The notes under the pieces are model-generated. The model saw only the letters and a program-made list of their open reading frames with translations, made no database searches and had not been told where the DNA came from. DNA of 64,000 nucleotides from NCBI GenBank assembly GCA_021773335.1, contig JAJFKG010000005.1, forward strand, positions 62,001 to 126,000, in the 5' to 3' direction. A program made the translations under genes and the position numbers. This stretch comes from Gammaproteobacteria bacterium. GTDB lineage: Bacteria; Pseudomonadota; Gammaproteobacteria; JAJFKG01. This document shows positions 19,604 through 29,509 of this stretch, piece by piece (position 1 is the first letter of the stretch; each line of letters opens with the position of its first letter).

Positions 19604-19694
19604 GCTAATGCCTATAACCCTCGCATCTGAAAATGCAACGTTCTAGGCATCATCTAAGCGTGCCTTAAAGTTCGCGCTTTGAGGTACCAGAGCT

Positions 19695-22600
19695 CTAGTG
19701 TTCAACTGGGCCCGTACCAGTTTCATCAGGATACCAGCCCGGTCGGTCTCTCATATAGATGTCGATGAGAATAGTCGCTTTACCCGCTTCATTAGAAGCT
19801 TCTGCGATAAAGCGCACCGGCTTAATAGGCATACCTGAAATCACGCCATCGTCCAGAGACATCCAGCTATGCATACCATCTGCTTTGAACTTCAAGTTCT
19901 CCCCTTTGAAATATTGCTTCAAATCGATAGGCTCAATGTACTCACCGAGCAAATACGTCAATTCACGTGTGATCTTTGGCGTTAAAGCTTCTGGTGGCGC
20001 TTCTTGTAAGACAGTAATTTTAAAAGTATCTTCTACTTTCTCTGAATTATTCTTACTCGCGTACACAGTCACCGAATATTCTGAGATATTTTTATCAGCC
20101 GGTTTGCCACTGATGACCTTATTATTCAAGCTAACACCTGCAGGTAAACCATCCGCTTTATATGTCAAGCCATCACCAGAGAAGTGAGCATCAAGAACAA
20201 CAGGCTTGATACTATCACCGAATTTAATGGTTTGATCCGGGATCGGATTATCTAAAGTTGGTGCGATATCCAACACATTAATCGTAAAAACTTGCTCGCG
20301 TCCTTGCTCTTCACCCGTGCTATTAACCGCATACACGGCAGACACATGTCGGCCAACACGCTCAGGGATACCACTGATGATAGAACCATTCAGGCTCACG
20401 CCCGCCGGCAAAACAAACTGTTTAAAAACAAGATTTGTACCTGAAAAATACTCGTTCAAATCAATTTGTTGGATGCTTTCACCAATCACAATCGTTTGAT
20501 CAGGAACTTGTTTAGTGGCCACCGGTGGCAATTCTTTAACAGTAATCTTGAAGGTATCACTGACTGTTTGATTACTGGCATTCGTCGCCGTGACAGTCAC
20601 TGAGTATTCGCCAATTTGTGCCGGGATACCGGAGATTTTATCACTATCAAGGCTTACGCCATTCGGTAGGCCCTTTTGTGTGAACCCTAAGTTGTCACCA
20701 CCGAAATGCTCCGTTAAAACAACGTCTTTGATACTATCACCAAGATTCACCGTTTGATCGGCAATCGGGGTATTCAAGACCGGTGGCGTACTAATATCTT
20801 TGATCGTTAACTTAAAGCTTGAGCTCGCGCTATTGCCATCCACATTGGTCGCCGTTACTGTCACGTCAACGGTTTCATCCTGATTAACGTCGACAGCCGT
20901 ACCACTGATCACGCCATCATTACTGATCGTCATACCCGTACCGGTCAAACCGCTTGCGGTATACGTCAATTGACCATCCTTAGAATCCGAGAAGTAAGTC
21001 GTCACGTCGAGATTCAAGCCCTTTCCTTCATCGACTGTTTGATCGGGAATTTGGCCTGCATTCACTAATGCTGGGATATTTTTAATCGTTAAGGTATAGC
21101 TAGCCGAGGCACTGCTACCTTCGGCATTGGTCGCAGTCACCGTAATATTAAACGGCGTATCTTGCGCCACTTCTGTCGCCGTGCCGCTGATTTGACCGTC
21201 GCTATTCAGCGTCAAACCGGTACCACTTAAGCCCGTCGCACTATACGTCAAAGCACCGTCTTTGCTATCACTGAAATATTGCGTCGTATCTAAATTATAA
21301 GCCGCACCTTCGGCAACGCTGTCATCCGGAATATTAGCCGCGGTTGTCACCACTGCGGGGACATTCTTAACAGTAATTTTCAAGGTTTGTGCCGACTCAC
21401 TACCTGTGGTATTTAGCGCGGTAATGACCGCGCTAAAGGGTGTGTCTTGGGTTACCGCAATTGTTGTACCATTGATTTGACCATCACTACTCATAGTCAG
21501 ACCTGCAGCATCTAAGCCAGTCGCCGTATAAGTTAAGGTATCGCCTTTGGTATCGCTGAAATATCGCGTCACATCTAAGTTATAAGGCGTCTCTTCATTC
21601 ACAACTACAGCTGGAATTGGCGTTGAATTCACTGCGCCCATAACATTTTCAATCGTAAGTTTAAAACTTTCTGATGCGCTCTTACCATCAGCATTGCTTG
21701 CTGTTACGGTAATAGTGTAAATGCTATCACTATTAACACTTGCTGTAGTACCACTGATGATACCATCGCTGCTCATCGATAAACCACTACCTTCTAAGCC
21801 AATCGCGGTATAAGTCAAGGCATTGTCTTTAGAGTCGCTAAAATTATTGCGCACATCGAGGCTATAAGCCGTTTCTTCAGTAATGGTGACGTCGCTTAAT
21901 GCTGTTGATGTCACTACGCCCGCAATAGGTTTAATGGTTAAAGTAAAGGTTTCTTCGGCTTTATTGCCATCCGCATTTTCAGCCGTTATTGTTACCGTGA
22001 AATCGCGGTCTTGATCGACATCAGTGCTGGTGCCATTGATCACACCCGTCTCACTATTAATGGTGAGGCCAGTACCTTCTAAGCCGGTCGCGGTGTAAGT
22101 CAACTCACCGTCTTTCGTATCGCTAAAGTTGCCACTCACGTCTAACGTATAAGGCGTTTCTTCATTCACGCTCACCGACGGAATACCCGTCGAAGTGACC
22201 GTGGATGCCACATTTTTAATCGTTAAGGTAAAGGTTTCTGTCGCCTTATTGCCATCTTTATTGGTCGCAGTCACGCTAATGGTAAAGCCACGGTCTTGGT
22301 CTACCGCAATTGTCGTACCACTGATAACACCCGTAGCGCTATCTATCGTCAGACCAGTACCACTTAAACCGGTGGCACTGTAGGTCAGGTTGCCACCTTT
22401 TTCATCACTAAAATTATTCGACACATCGAGGCTAACTGGACTTTCTTCATCCACGCTGGCTGCACTAATTGACGTTGACGTTACATTCGACATTAAGTGC
22501 TTGACTGTCAACATAAACGATTCAGATGCCGTGCCGACACCATTGTCCGCCGTAACTGTCACCGGGTATCTCGTGTCAGCATCCACTTTCGGTGTCTTAC

Positions 22601-24203
22601 CTGTGGCAACGCCTGTTTTATTATCAAAATGAATTCCCGCCGGCAAACCCACTGCCTTAAATGTCATTGTGGTTTGCCCGCCAACCTTTTTGCTAGCACG
22701 CTTTGAGGCCGCGGCAATACCCTTACTCATTTTATTTTGTTGCGCATTCGGATCTTCAAAATAACTTTCTACCGATGCAGTCACCGGTGTATCTTCATTT
22801 TCTTCAACATCGGGAATGGGCGATGAATTTGGTGGCAATAAAGCTTGTGTCGCAGGTTTCACCGTTAACGTAAAACTTTCAGAGACTTGCAACCCATAAC
22901 GGTTGGTACCCGTCACTGTAATTTTATGCGGCGTATCTTTGTCTACCGTGGGCGCAGTACCACTGAATGTACCCGCTTCACCATCAAAGCTAACGCCATT
23001 AGGATGACCACTAGCACTATATACAAAGCGTGAACCATTCGGATCAATAAAGTTTTCACTCACGTCTAACTCAACCGGGTCGCCACTAAAGACTTCCACA
23101 TCACCAATTGGTAATGCCTTAGGTGAGACTTTACGGTCTCTATCGCGTTGATCGGCAATCGCGCGTACTTCCGCCATGCGTACTGCAGGCGTTTTCGTCC
23201 ACTCGACCAATGATTCAACTGCGGCAAAGTTTGGTTTATTGTATTTCGCACGCCCACCATCGGCTGGACCACCCCATTTGTAATTGACCGTCATCGCCAT
23301 TTGACGATTCTTGCGCTTGGTGGTTTTACTATTCATGTACGAACCATTAACACCCAACTCTAATTGTGTGCCGGGTTGCACGGGTGCTAACCATGATACG
23401 CCCGCACCATATTCATTTTGCGGGGTACGAATACTAGTTAATAGGTTTGCTTTTAAGGTTTCTGTGAGTAATTGATCGACTTCGACGGTACCACCAAAAC
23501 CTGAGGTATCGTAATTTTTCGTCGCTAATTTAGTATCGTATTTGACGCTATCGTAATCGAGGCTAAGTTTAATTTTATTCGTCGGCCATAAGCTGCCAGT
23601 TACACCGGCACTAAAACCGGTACTCGTGGCACCAGCAATACGGCGTTCATTTAAATACGTATCACCACCTTGGGTGTAGAGTTTATCTTTCAAATCGTGG
23701 CTTTTAGCCTTGGCCCAATAACCATTCAAGTCAACCGTTTTTACCGGACTTTTTTCGTGCGGAACAATGTATTGATAACCTAAACCCGCGGCATTTTGGC
23801 CGCTCCACTTGCTAACGTCACCAGAGCGAAAATTGTAATCGAGTTTTTGTGCGAGGCGTTCAATCGTGGCTTTGATACGGTGTTGCTGCGTTAATTCTAG
23901 GCCCCAAGTGGCATTCAAACGCATTAAATTTTCGCCACCTTCGACTTCGAGAGAAGCCGCGTTACGGTCACCAATGCCAGTGGTAAAACGTCCGCCGACG
24001 ATCGTGCCACGATCTTTACTGTATGTGGTATTTAATTCAAGCGGGCCATTCATGCCCAAATCGGAACTGCGCAACTCAAGGGTTTCATTTTCGCGCTCAG
24101 CGCTGCGTCGCCCCTGGGATTCTGCAGTCGCATCGCTCACTGCCGGCAATGTTAGTATCGCTGCCATTAATGTAACAGGACGTGTCCAATCTCGAAAAAC
24201 CAT
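19695..24203 (-). CDS. large outer-membrane adhesin with beta-barrel start and 12 Ig-like (He_PIG) repeats
   Basis: A 1502-residue secreted protein. A signal peptide covers about residues 1-28. Residues about 40-320 show the alternating pattern of an outer-membrane beta-barrel (LELNTTYSKDRGTIVGGRF, VDLNGYWAKAKSHDLKDKL). Then come 12 cadherin/dystroglycan-like He_PIG repeats of about 85-95 residues (units such as VNEETPYNLDV...YFSD...LTYTATGL...ISGT...TVTATN). Units 3-8 are very alike; units 9-12 form a second, shorter type. The layout is that of an inverse autotransporter/intimin-like adhesin, but family identity is inference. The ATG at 24203 has AAGGTG upstream. No C-terminal anchor or sortase motif is visible. 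Confidence 0.8.
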   Translation of the reverse strand: MVFRDWTRPVTLMAAILTLPAVSDATAESQGRRSAERENETLELRSSDLGMNGPLELNTTYSKDRGTIVGGRFTTGIGDRNAASLEVEGGENLMRLNATWGLELTQQHRIKATIERLAQKLDYNFRSGDVSKWSGQNAAGLGYQYIVPHEKSPVKTVDLNGYWAKAKSHDLKDKLYTQGGDTYLNERRIAGATSTGFSAGVTGSLWPTNKIKLSLDYDSVKYDTKLATKNYDTSGFGGTVEVDQLLTETLKANLLTSIRTPQNEYGAGVSWLAPVQPGTQLELGVNGSYMNSKTTKRKNRQMAMTVNYKWGGPADGGRAKYNKPNFAAVESLVEWTKTPAVRMAEVRAIADQRDRDRKVSPKALPIGDVEVFSGDPVELDVSENFIDPNGSRFVYSASGHPNGVSFDGEAGTFSGTAPTVDKDTPHKITVTGTNRYGLQVSESFTLTVKPATQALLPPNSSPIPDVEENEDTPVTASVESYFEDPNAQQNKMSKGIAAASKRASKKVGGQTTMTFKAVGLPAGIHFDNKTGVATGKTPKVDADTRYPVTVTADNGVGTASESFMLTVKHLMSNVTSTSISAASVDEESPVSLDVSNNFSDEKGGNLTYSATGLSGTGLTIDSATGVISGTTIAVDQDRGFTISVTATNKDGNKATETFTLTIKNVASTVTSTGIPSVSVNEETPYTLDVSGNFSDTKDGELTYTATGLEGTGLTINSETGVINGTSTDVDQDRDFTVTITAENADGNKAEETFTLTIKPIAGVVTSTALSDVTITEETAYSLDVRNNFSDSKDNALTYTAIGLEGSGLSMSSDGIISGTTASVNSDSIYTITVTASNADGKSASESFKLTIENVMGAVNSTPIPAVVVNEETPYNLDVTRYFSDTKGDTLTYTATGLDAAGLTMSSDGQINGTTIAVTQDTPFSAVITALNTTGSESAQTLKITVKNVPAVVTTAANIPDDSVAEGAAYNLDTTQYFSDSKDGALTYSATGLSGTGLTLNSDGQISGTATEVAQDTPFNITVTATNAEGSSASASYTLTIKNIPALVNAGQIPDQTVDEGKGLNLDVTTYFSDSKDGQLTYTASGLTGTGMTISNDGVISGTAVDVNQDETVDVTVTATNVDGNSASSSFKLTIKDISTPPVLNTPIADQTVNLGDSIKDVVLTEHFGGDNLGFTQKGLPNGVSLDSDKISGIPAQIGEYSVTVTATNASNQTVSDTFKITVKELPPVATKQVPDQTIVIGESIQQIDLNEYFSGTNLVFKQFVLPAGVSLNGSIISGIPERVGRHVSAVYAVNSTGEEQGREQVFTINVLDIAPTLDNPIPDQTIKFGDSIKPVVLDAHFSGDGLTYKADGLPAGVSLNNKVISGKPADKNISEYSVTVYASKNNSEKVEDTFKITVLQEAPPEALTPKITRELTYLLGEYIEPIDLKQYFKGENLKFKADGMHSWMSLDDGVISGMPIKPVRFIAEASNEAGKATILIDIYMRDRPGWYPDETGTGPVEH

Positions 24204-24640
24204 GGGCAATCACCTTACAGTGAGTCACATATTTGCTGAAGCGGCCGATTGCTTTTTCTTACTTATAGCGGCCTAAGCTATTCACACACATGTGCTCAGG
24301 TTGTTGCATCCTTTCAATGAGTTGAACGACTATCCTTGGTCGCTTCGCTGCGACATTCCTTATCACTAATGCTCCGCAATCCATCACGGTCACTCTATAA
24401 ACTAAAATCGTTGCTCCGTATTTTATGCAAAAAGTATTAAGATAATATTAACGATTTAGAATTTATTCGTTTATACCAAATAGCGGAGACAAGCGATGTA
24501 ACTATCAGAAAATAAACAGAAAAATTAAAGAACAATGAGGGTGAATTGTGCCAAACGCTGGCCCCGGCTTTGTAGACTACCGTATTCTTGCCAACGCCTT
24601 TATTGATAGAGCCAGACCAGAAAGGAATTGCTCCATCCTA
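24204..24640. other. intergenic, no gene seen
   Basis: An AT-rich gap between the adhesin start and a VOC-family gene. I checked both strands for small ORFs with ribosome sites and found none above about 12 codons. It should hold the adhesin promoter. Confidence 0.5.
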
Positions 24641-25021
24641 CTATTTAGCAGTTAACACAAAATCCAAACAGATTTCATTGCCATCGAAGTCTTCAACAAA
24701 GAGGTATTCACAATCATAGTCGGGTAAAGGTAAACGTGTGCGGACTTTAAAATTTTGTGTTTCAAGCTTTGCTACCATGTTTTCAATAGTATCATCGCAC
24801 TTAAACGTCAATATTTGCGGGCCCTTATGATCCGCCAAATGGTGACTGTCTGCTGTGTTATCTTCACGCAATACCACATAAAGTTGCTCACCACGGCCCA
24901 GGCCTAGCGTATCTCCATTATCAAATACGATGTCTAAGTCCAGCAAATTTTGATAAAAACTCAATTGGCCTTTAAGTTGCCTCGTCATAATCACGACTAA
25001 AAAGTCAGTAATCATCATCAT
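24641..25021 (-). CDS. VOC/glyoxalase-family protein
   Basis: A protein of about 126 residues with one complete vicinal-oxygen-chelate fold: the beta-alpha-beta start ending QLSFYQNLLDLDIVFDN, GRGEQLYVVLRED, and the C-terminal FVEDFDGNEICLDF, where the family has DPDGN and a metal-binding glutamate. Members are isomerases, dioxygenases or resistance proteins; the exact reaction cannot be deduced. AGGAG precedes three successive ATG codons, and any of them may be the start. It diverges from the S4-like gene. Confidence 0.75.
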   Translation of the reverse strand: MMMITDFLVVIMTRQLKGQLSFYQNLLDLDIVFDNGDTLGLGRGEQLYVVLREDNTADSHHLADHKGPQILTFKCDDTIENMVAKLETQNFKVRTRLPLPDYDCEYLFVEDFDGNEICLDFVLTAK

Positions 25022-25159
25022 CTCCTATCGATAAAATTGCCCAAATTATACTCTATGGACCTTTAACAATAATACCGTACTTACTACTGAGCAAACAAAA
25101 TCCCAACTCTCTTCCTCAACCCCACTTGGCAACTGCCTAAATGTGAGTTACACTCAAAT

Positions 25160-25178
25160 GAGAATGAATCTCATTAGC
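25160..25178 (+). promoter_or_regulatory. Fur box upstream of the S4-like gene
   Basis: GAGAATGAATCTCATTAGC matches the classical 19-bp Fur consensus at 14 of 19 positions. It lies 18 bases before the ATG of the S4-like gene, so it may block that promoter when iron is plentiful. Confidence 0.65.
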
Positions 25179-25196
25179 GGAAAAAAGGGAATAACC

Positions 25197-25757
25197 ATGC
25201 AGGCAACCTCTTCAATAAATTTTGATTGTTTCGATTATGGGCATATCATCTTGCAAGATAACCCACCCTTTCGCGATAAATCCTATGACTGTTACCCCAC
25301 ACTACAACACATTTGTCACTACTATCAGATTAATCTCGCGCACTTATGTGAATACATCCGCCTCGCCCAACTCAGTTTGATTAAGCCCGTCGAAAAACTG
25401 TATATGCTTCTCGAAGCGCGCGTGGACACACTCTTGGTTCACAGTGGGATGGCGCACGCTTTTGTGCAAGCACGTGACTTGATTAAGCTCGGACACGTAT
25501 TAATCAATAACAATCTTGCCACTAGCGAATTGAGCATGCTCTACCCCGGCGATGTTCTCAGTATCAAACAACGCTTTAGCCGCAATGCCTATTACCGACT
25601 CAATAACCGCATCGTTAGCGACTTATTACCAAGTCATTTACATGTCGATCGCAGTCTTTATCAATTACATATGTTGTCATTACCGACGCTTAAACACTGC
25701 AGCAGTGGCATTCATTGGCAAAATTTACAGTCAGCTATGGCATTGAAAAAAGGATAG
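25197..25757 (+). CDS. S4-domain protein, divergent ribosomal protein S4 paralogue
   Basis: A 186-residue protein. LEARVDTLLVHSGMAHAFVQ followed by ARDLIKLGHVLINN is an S4 RNA-binding domain and aligns with ribosomal protein S4 (LEGRLDNVVYRMGF...ARQLVSHKAIMVN). The region before it (FDYG ... YYQINL) resembles the S4 N-terminal half, but the first 40 or so residues of S4 are missing. The start at 25197 is chosen for AAAGGGA upstream; it lies downstream of the Fur box, whereas the longer frame would start before it. It is isolated from any ribosomal operon. Possible roles are an alternative S4 under iron limitation or an RNA-binding regulator. Confidence 0.75.
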   Translation: MQATSSINFDCFDYGHIILQDNPPFRDKSYDCYPTLQHICHYYQINLAHLCEYIRLAQLSLIKPVEKLYMLLEARVDTLLVHSGMAHAFVQARDLIKLGHVLINNNLATSELSMLYPGDVLSIKQRFSRNAYYRLNNRIVSDLLPSHLHVDRSLYQLHMLSLPTLKHCSSGIHWQNLQSAMALKKG

Positions 25758-25817
25758 CAAATCGCCTCACGATTTCTCCGGTATAAGTAACGTCTTAATC
25801 CGACCACAGCGTGGGCT

Positions 25818-27086
25818 TTAGGCACTATAACTAAGACGTGGAAATGAAACACCGTCAGCCACTGGCACATCACCATCATCACAACGAGCCACAGGAGCAG
25901 ATTTAGTCTCAAACTCATTTTCATCCAGGAAAACAAGTGCTGGAAAATCCATTTTTACGCAAGTCTCAATAAAATCTTCTTGCTCAAAGTCTTTAGCACA
26001 TGAATAAGGCTCAAAAACTTTTTGGTAGAAGGCCTGCGTAATCGCCCAAAGTAGGCGTTGTTTAGCACTTTTTAACTGCGGTCTATATTTACTTTGTCGA
26101 TACATTTCTTTTATGATTTTATGAATCCGTGGATGACAAATGAAATCACGTAAAAAATTCCAAATTTTGCACTCCACATCAGCTGCCCTTTCACGAGCAG
26201 CATATTCTGCCTCTGTGAGCGGCCGATTGAATGCCCTTTTCTCATAATAGACATGCAAAGCGCGCAACTTGGCTTCTGTACCATCATCATTTGCTGGCCA
26301 ACTTGCAAATAAGTTTGCTTGCTCTTCTGCATTAGCCGCATGCCGCAAACGCCAAGCAAATATACGTGCCAATGGCAGCATTAATAAATTGCGATGACCT
26401 TCAGCCAAACCCGCCACTGCGATTAAACCTGCCGTCTTGTTAAATGTATCTGCATTACAATAATCGTACGACGATGTTCGAGTTTTGGTGTTTTTTTTAT
26501 GAGGTTTGTACACGGCTTTGCGGGCTACCTTAAAAAAATTACTATACCCTTTACTAATATGTTCCAGCGGATTAGCTATTCGAGAGCGTTTACGTGCCGC
26601 CAATTTATGAATGACTTTCGCATGATCATCTAACAAACGGGAGTATTTCCCAGCTCCTACTACTAAAAAACCCTGATTTTGCGGAGAAAATGTGACGTCT
26701 TTTTTCCAACTAGCCGTCTTACTGCCTGGCTTGGGCTTAGAAAATAGTACGCTGTGTTTGGCATAGGGTGCACTTTGCCCCCGCCTACGTGCCGTCAACA
26801 GATCATCAAAATCACCAACCGTTGTTGTCGTCAAGGTGTTAGCAACTGGGAAATCAACCAAATGCTGTGAGCTATGTTGTTGCATGTAAGGCAGTTCAGC
26901 CGGCACATCTGAAGTCGCCACCTCGTAGTGAATTGACGTAATGCGCATCAATAAGCGAATTAATGGTACTGGATAAATTTTATGTGAAGCCCCCCCACCT
27001 TGCGTGGATTTAGTTTTATAAAGCAGATATTCGTCTGCAGACATGCCTTGCACTTGCAATGCATCTGATTTAACTCTTTGAGCCAT
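25818..27086 (-). CDS. hypothetical protein, 422 residues, family not recognised
   Basis: An intact frame starting MAQRVKSDALQVQG behind GAAGGAATT; the ORF extends further upstream but without a ribosome site. No signal peptide and no clear membrane helix are present. The middle is lysine/arginine-rich (AARKRSRIANPLEHISKGYS, YKPHKKNTKTRTSS). A helical region follows (LPLARIFAWRLRHAANAEEQ), and the C-terminus is acidic. The lack of recognisable family and the solitary position in an accessory region would suit a secreted effector in this order, but nothing in the sequence proves that. Confidence 0.6.
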   Translation of the reverse strand: MAQRVKSDALQVQGMSADEYLLYKTKSTQGGGASHKIYPVPLIRLLMRITSIHYEVATSDVPAELPYMQQHSSQHLVDFPVANTLTTTTVGDFDDLLTARRRGQSAPYAKHSVLFSKPKPGSKTASWKKDVTFSPQNQGFLVVGAGKYSRLLDDHAKVIHKLAARKRSRIANPLEHISKGYSNFFKVARKAVYKPHKKNTKTRTSSYDYCNADTFNKTAGLIAVAGLAEGHRNLLMLPLARIFAWRLRHAANAEEQANLFASWPANDDGTEAKLRALHVYYEKRAFNRPLTEAEYAARERAADVECKIWNFLRDFICHPRIHKIIKEMYRQSKYRPQLKSAKQRLLWAITQAFYQKVFEPYSCAKDFEQEDFIETCVKMDFPALVFLDENEFETKSAPVARCDDGDVPVADGVSFPRLSYSA

Positions 27087-27395
27087 GTTCAATTCCTTCA
27101 CCAAATCCTCTATACCCCCTCGTACCTGAAGACACGAAGTTCTAGGCTTCAGATGAGGGATATGTATACAAGCTAATCGCCCGTCTATCAAGGCGCGAAA
27201 ATACGTATTTACAAATCCCGTGTAATTATGTAGTCGCCATTGCCACGTGAAGTGAGTACCCCATCAGCCCCTACGCGACTATTGACTCCGAGCACGATTG
27301 TCTTATCATTCTGCGCCAGGTAGACAAGCAGACTACTCATGCTAATCAATAGGTTACAGCAAACACCGAACAAAAATCGTGCAAAAGGAACGACC
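27087..27395. other. intergenic, no gene seen
   Basis: A gap between two divergent genes. It contains the upstream extension of the hypothetical frame and the promoter region of the small lipoprotein; no repeat or RNA was recognised. Confidence 0.4.
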
Positions 27396-27497
27396 ATGGC
27401 AACATTACGCATCAGCGTACAAATCGCGGCACTCTTAATCTTAGGGAATTTACTCAGTGGTTGTATCGCTGCTGCCGCCCAAACCCAAACTGGCTAA
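27396..27497 (+). CDS. small lipoprotein, 33 residues
   Basis: AAAAGGAACGACC precedes ATG at 27396. The product has a basic start, a hydrophobic run (VQIAALLILGNLL) and the lipobox LLSGC, leaving a mature peptide of about ten residues (CIAAAAQTQTG). This is the build of entericidin-like small lipoproteins, though too little sequence remains to name one. It lies 90 bases before the GGDEF-EAL gene on the same strand. Confidence 0.6.
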   Translation: MATLRISVQIAALLILGNLLSGCIAAAAQTQTG

Positions 27498-27587
27498 CTA
27501 TCACTAAGTTTCTCATTGTTAGGTGAAAAAAGCGGCATATTCTTTGCTTACGGATACATAAGGTTACAGGCTAGCAAGGAAGACGGC

Positions 27588-29366
27588 GTGGAGCTACTAA
27601 AAAAACTATCAATCCGCAACAAGATTCAAGTTTTTTTTGATTTATATATTAAAAAAAATCAGATCGAACCTTTAGCAAAGCATAATCAATTACTCTTAGA
27701 TTCTGTTTGTGAAGGTATTGTTGGATTGGATGCAAGCGGCTCAATATCTTTCATCAACCCATCCGTCACAGAATTAATTGGATGGCAACAAAACGAACTG
27801 ATTGGTAAACCCGCCACAATATTATTTCACCCGGATAAAATACGCCAAGATTATATTGACTGGCAACGCGTGGATATTCATGAAGGTTGCGAAATTCCTG
27901 AACCTTACAAAGATAACGATGCCTGCTTTATAACAAAAAACCAAAAACTATTGCCAGTAAGATTTTCATGTAACCCCATACTTGCTAACGACAATAAATT
28001 ACAGGGCTATGTCCTCACATTTAATGATATTGCCGAGCAAAAACAGGCACAGGAAGAATTAACCAAGCTTGCTGAATATGATTTATTGACAGGACTTGCA
28101 AACCGCGCATTATTATATAGGTTATTACCTGCCGCTATTGAAAAAGCCAGACTTAAACATGCGGAGTTGGTGTTGCTATTTTTAGATTTGGATCGATTCA
28201 AAGGTCTTAATGGCGCTCTCGGCCGTAATGCAGGCGATATATTGTTAAAGCAGGTCGCTGATCGCCTTGTTTCAGCCGTACGCAAAAGCGACACCGTCGT
28301 GAGATTAGATGGCGATGAATTTACTGTCATGTTAGAAGGAAGCCTGACAAGCCGTCAAATGATTATGATCGCCGATAAAATAATTCATAGCATTTCACAG
28401 CCTTTTAATTTAGATAACTATGAAGTCTATACATCGACAAGCATTGGCATAGCGACATACCCTCATTGTGCTAACAACGCCCAATCACTGATAAAATGTG
28501 CTAGTGCAGCCATGTATGCGGCAAAATCTAAGGGGCGTAATAATTATCAATTTTACACTCAAGAATTCAACGAACAAATCGAAGAACGAATTAAGATCGA
28601 AAACTGCCTATGTAACGCGTTAGAAAACAATGAGTTTGAAATCCATTATCAGCCGCGTTTGGATATGAAAAATAATACCATTAATGGATTCGAAGCCTTA
28701 TTACGTTGGCACTCGCCATCACTTGGGAAAATCCCCCCTTCCGTATTTATCCCAATTGCCGAAGAGACACGCATCATCAACGATATTGGCCTGTGGGTTC
28801 TGCAAGAAAGCTGTAAACAGAAAAAAGATTGGCTCGACCAAGGCCTATCTCATCCATCTATAAAGTTAGCCATCAACCTATCAACAAAGCAACTAAACAA
28901 CAAAGAACTGATCAGTTCAATTAAACATGTGCTCAACGAAACAGGGTTACAATCCGATGCAATTGAATTAGAGCTCACCGAAAGTGCCATCATGGACAAC
29001 CCGGGCGAAAATATATCGATACTGAAGATGATCAATGACTTGGGTATAACGATCGCCATTGATGACTTTGGTACCGGTTATTCCTCATTGAATTATTTAA
29101 AATTGCTCCCCATTAAGCTCCTTAAAATTGACAAATCTTTCGTGCACGATATTTTTCTTGATCCCAATGATGCTGTTATTGCCAAATCGATCATACGGTT
29201 AAGCCACAGCTTGGGTCTATCAGTCATTGCTGAAGGGGTAGAAACCAAAGCACAATATGATTTCCTCAGGCAAAACAGCTGTGATCAGATGCAGGGTTAT
29301 TATTATTCTAAGCCACTAACAAAACACGAAATGGCAAACTATCTAAGTGATAGCAAAATACATTAG
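27588..29366 (+). CDS. PAS-GGDEF-EAL cyclic-di-GMP signalling protein
   Basis: A 592-residue protein. A PAS domain lies at about 30-150 (ADSV-type start LLLDSVCEGIVGLDASGSIS). The GGDEF domain follows with RLDGDEF in place of GGDEF; this variant is compatible with diguanylate cyclase activity. The C-terminal EAL domain is intact: GFEALLRW, AINLSTKQL, LELTESA, IDDFGTGYSSLNYLKLLPI and GVETKAQ. So it may both make and break cyclic-di-GMP, with the phosphodiesterase half more certain. I prefer the GTG at 27588 (AAGGAAGACGGC upstream) over the TTG at 27516. No membrane segment is present. Confidence 0.9.
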   Translation: MELLKKLSIRNKIQVFFDLYIKKNQIEPLAKHNQLLLDSVCEGIVGLDASGSISFINPSVTELIGWQQNELIGKPATILFHPDKIRQDYIDWQRVDIHEGCEIPEPYKDNDACFITKNQKLLPVRFSCNPILANDNKLQGYVLTFNDIAEQKQAQEELTKLAEYDLLTGLANRALLYRLLPAAIEKARLKHAELVLLFLDLDRFKGLNGALGRNAGDILLKQVADRLVSAVRKSDTVVRLDGDEFTVMLEGSLTSRQMIMIADKIIHSISQPFNLDNYEVYTSTSIGIATYPHCANNAQSLIKCASAAMYAAKSKGRNNYQFYTQEFNEQIEERIKIENCLCNALENNEFEIHYQPRLDMKNNTINGFEALLRWHSPSLGKIPPSVFIPIAEETRIINDIGLWVLQESCKQKKDWLDQGLSHPSIKLAINLSTKQLNNKELISSIKHVLNETGLQSDAIELELTESAIMDNPGENISILKMINDLGITIAIDDFGTGYSSLNYLKLLPIKLLKIDKSFVHDIFLDPNDAVIAKSIIRLSHSLGLSVIAEGVETKAQYDFLRQNSCDQMQGYYYSKPLTKHEMANYLSDSKIH

Positions 29367-29440
29367 CTGGCTTATTGGGATTTAAGGTTTACCCTTCTTC
29401 CAACTATTTTACTTATTGATTATAACGCGATTCTCGCAGT

Positions 29441-29475
29441 GGGCCGTTAGCTCAGTTGCTAAAACAGCTAACGTT
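29441..29475 (+). pseudogene. truncated copy of the tRNA-Lys 5' half
   Basis: GGGCCGTTAGCTCAGTTG matches the first 18 bases of tRNA-Lys at 31261 exactly, then similarity fades in the anticodon stem. The 25 bases upstream (TTGATTATAA...CTCGC) also match the tRNA-Lys upstream region, so promoter and 5' half were duplicated together. No anticodon loop or T arm follows. Confidence 0.75.
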
Positions 29476-29509
29476 TAAATACTTGCCGCAAAACAGTTAA
29501 CCCATTGCT

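Noticed and set aside
29441..29475. Second functional tRNA-Lys
   Set aside because: Anticodon arm is disrupted and no variable or T arm follows.
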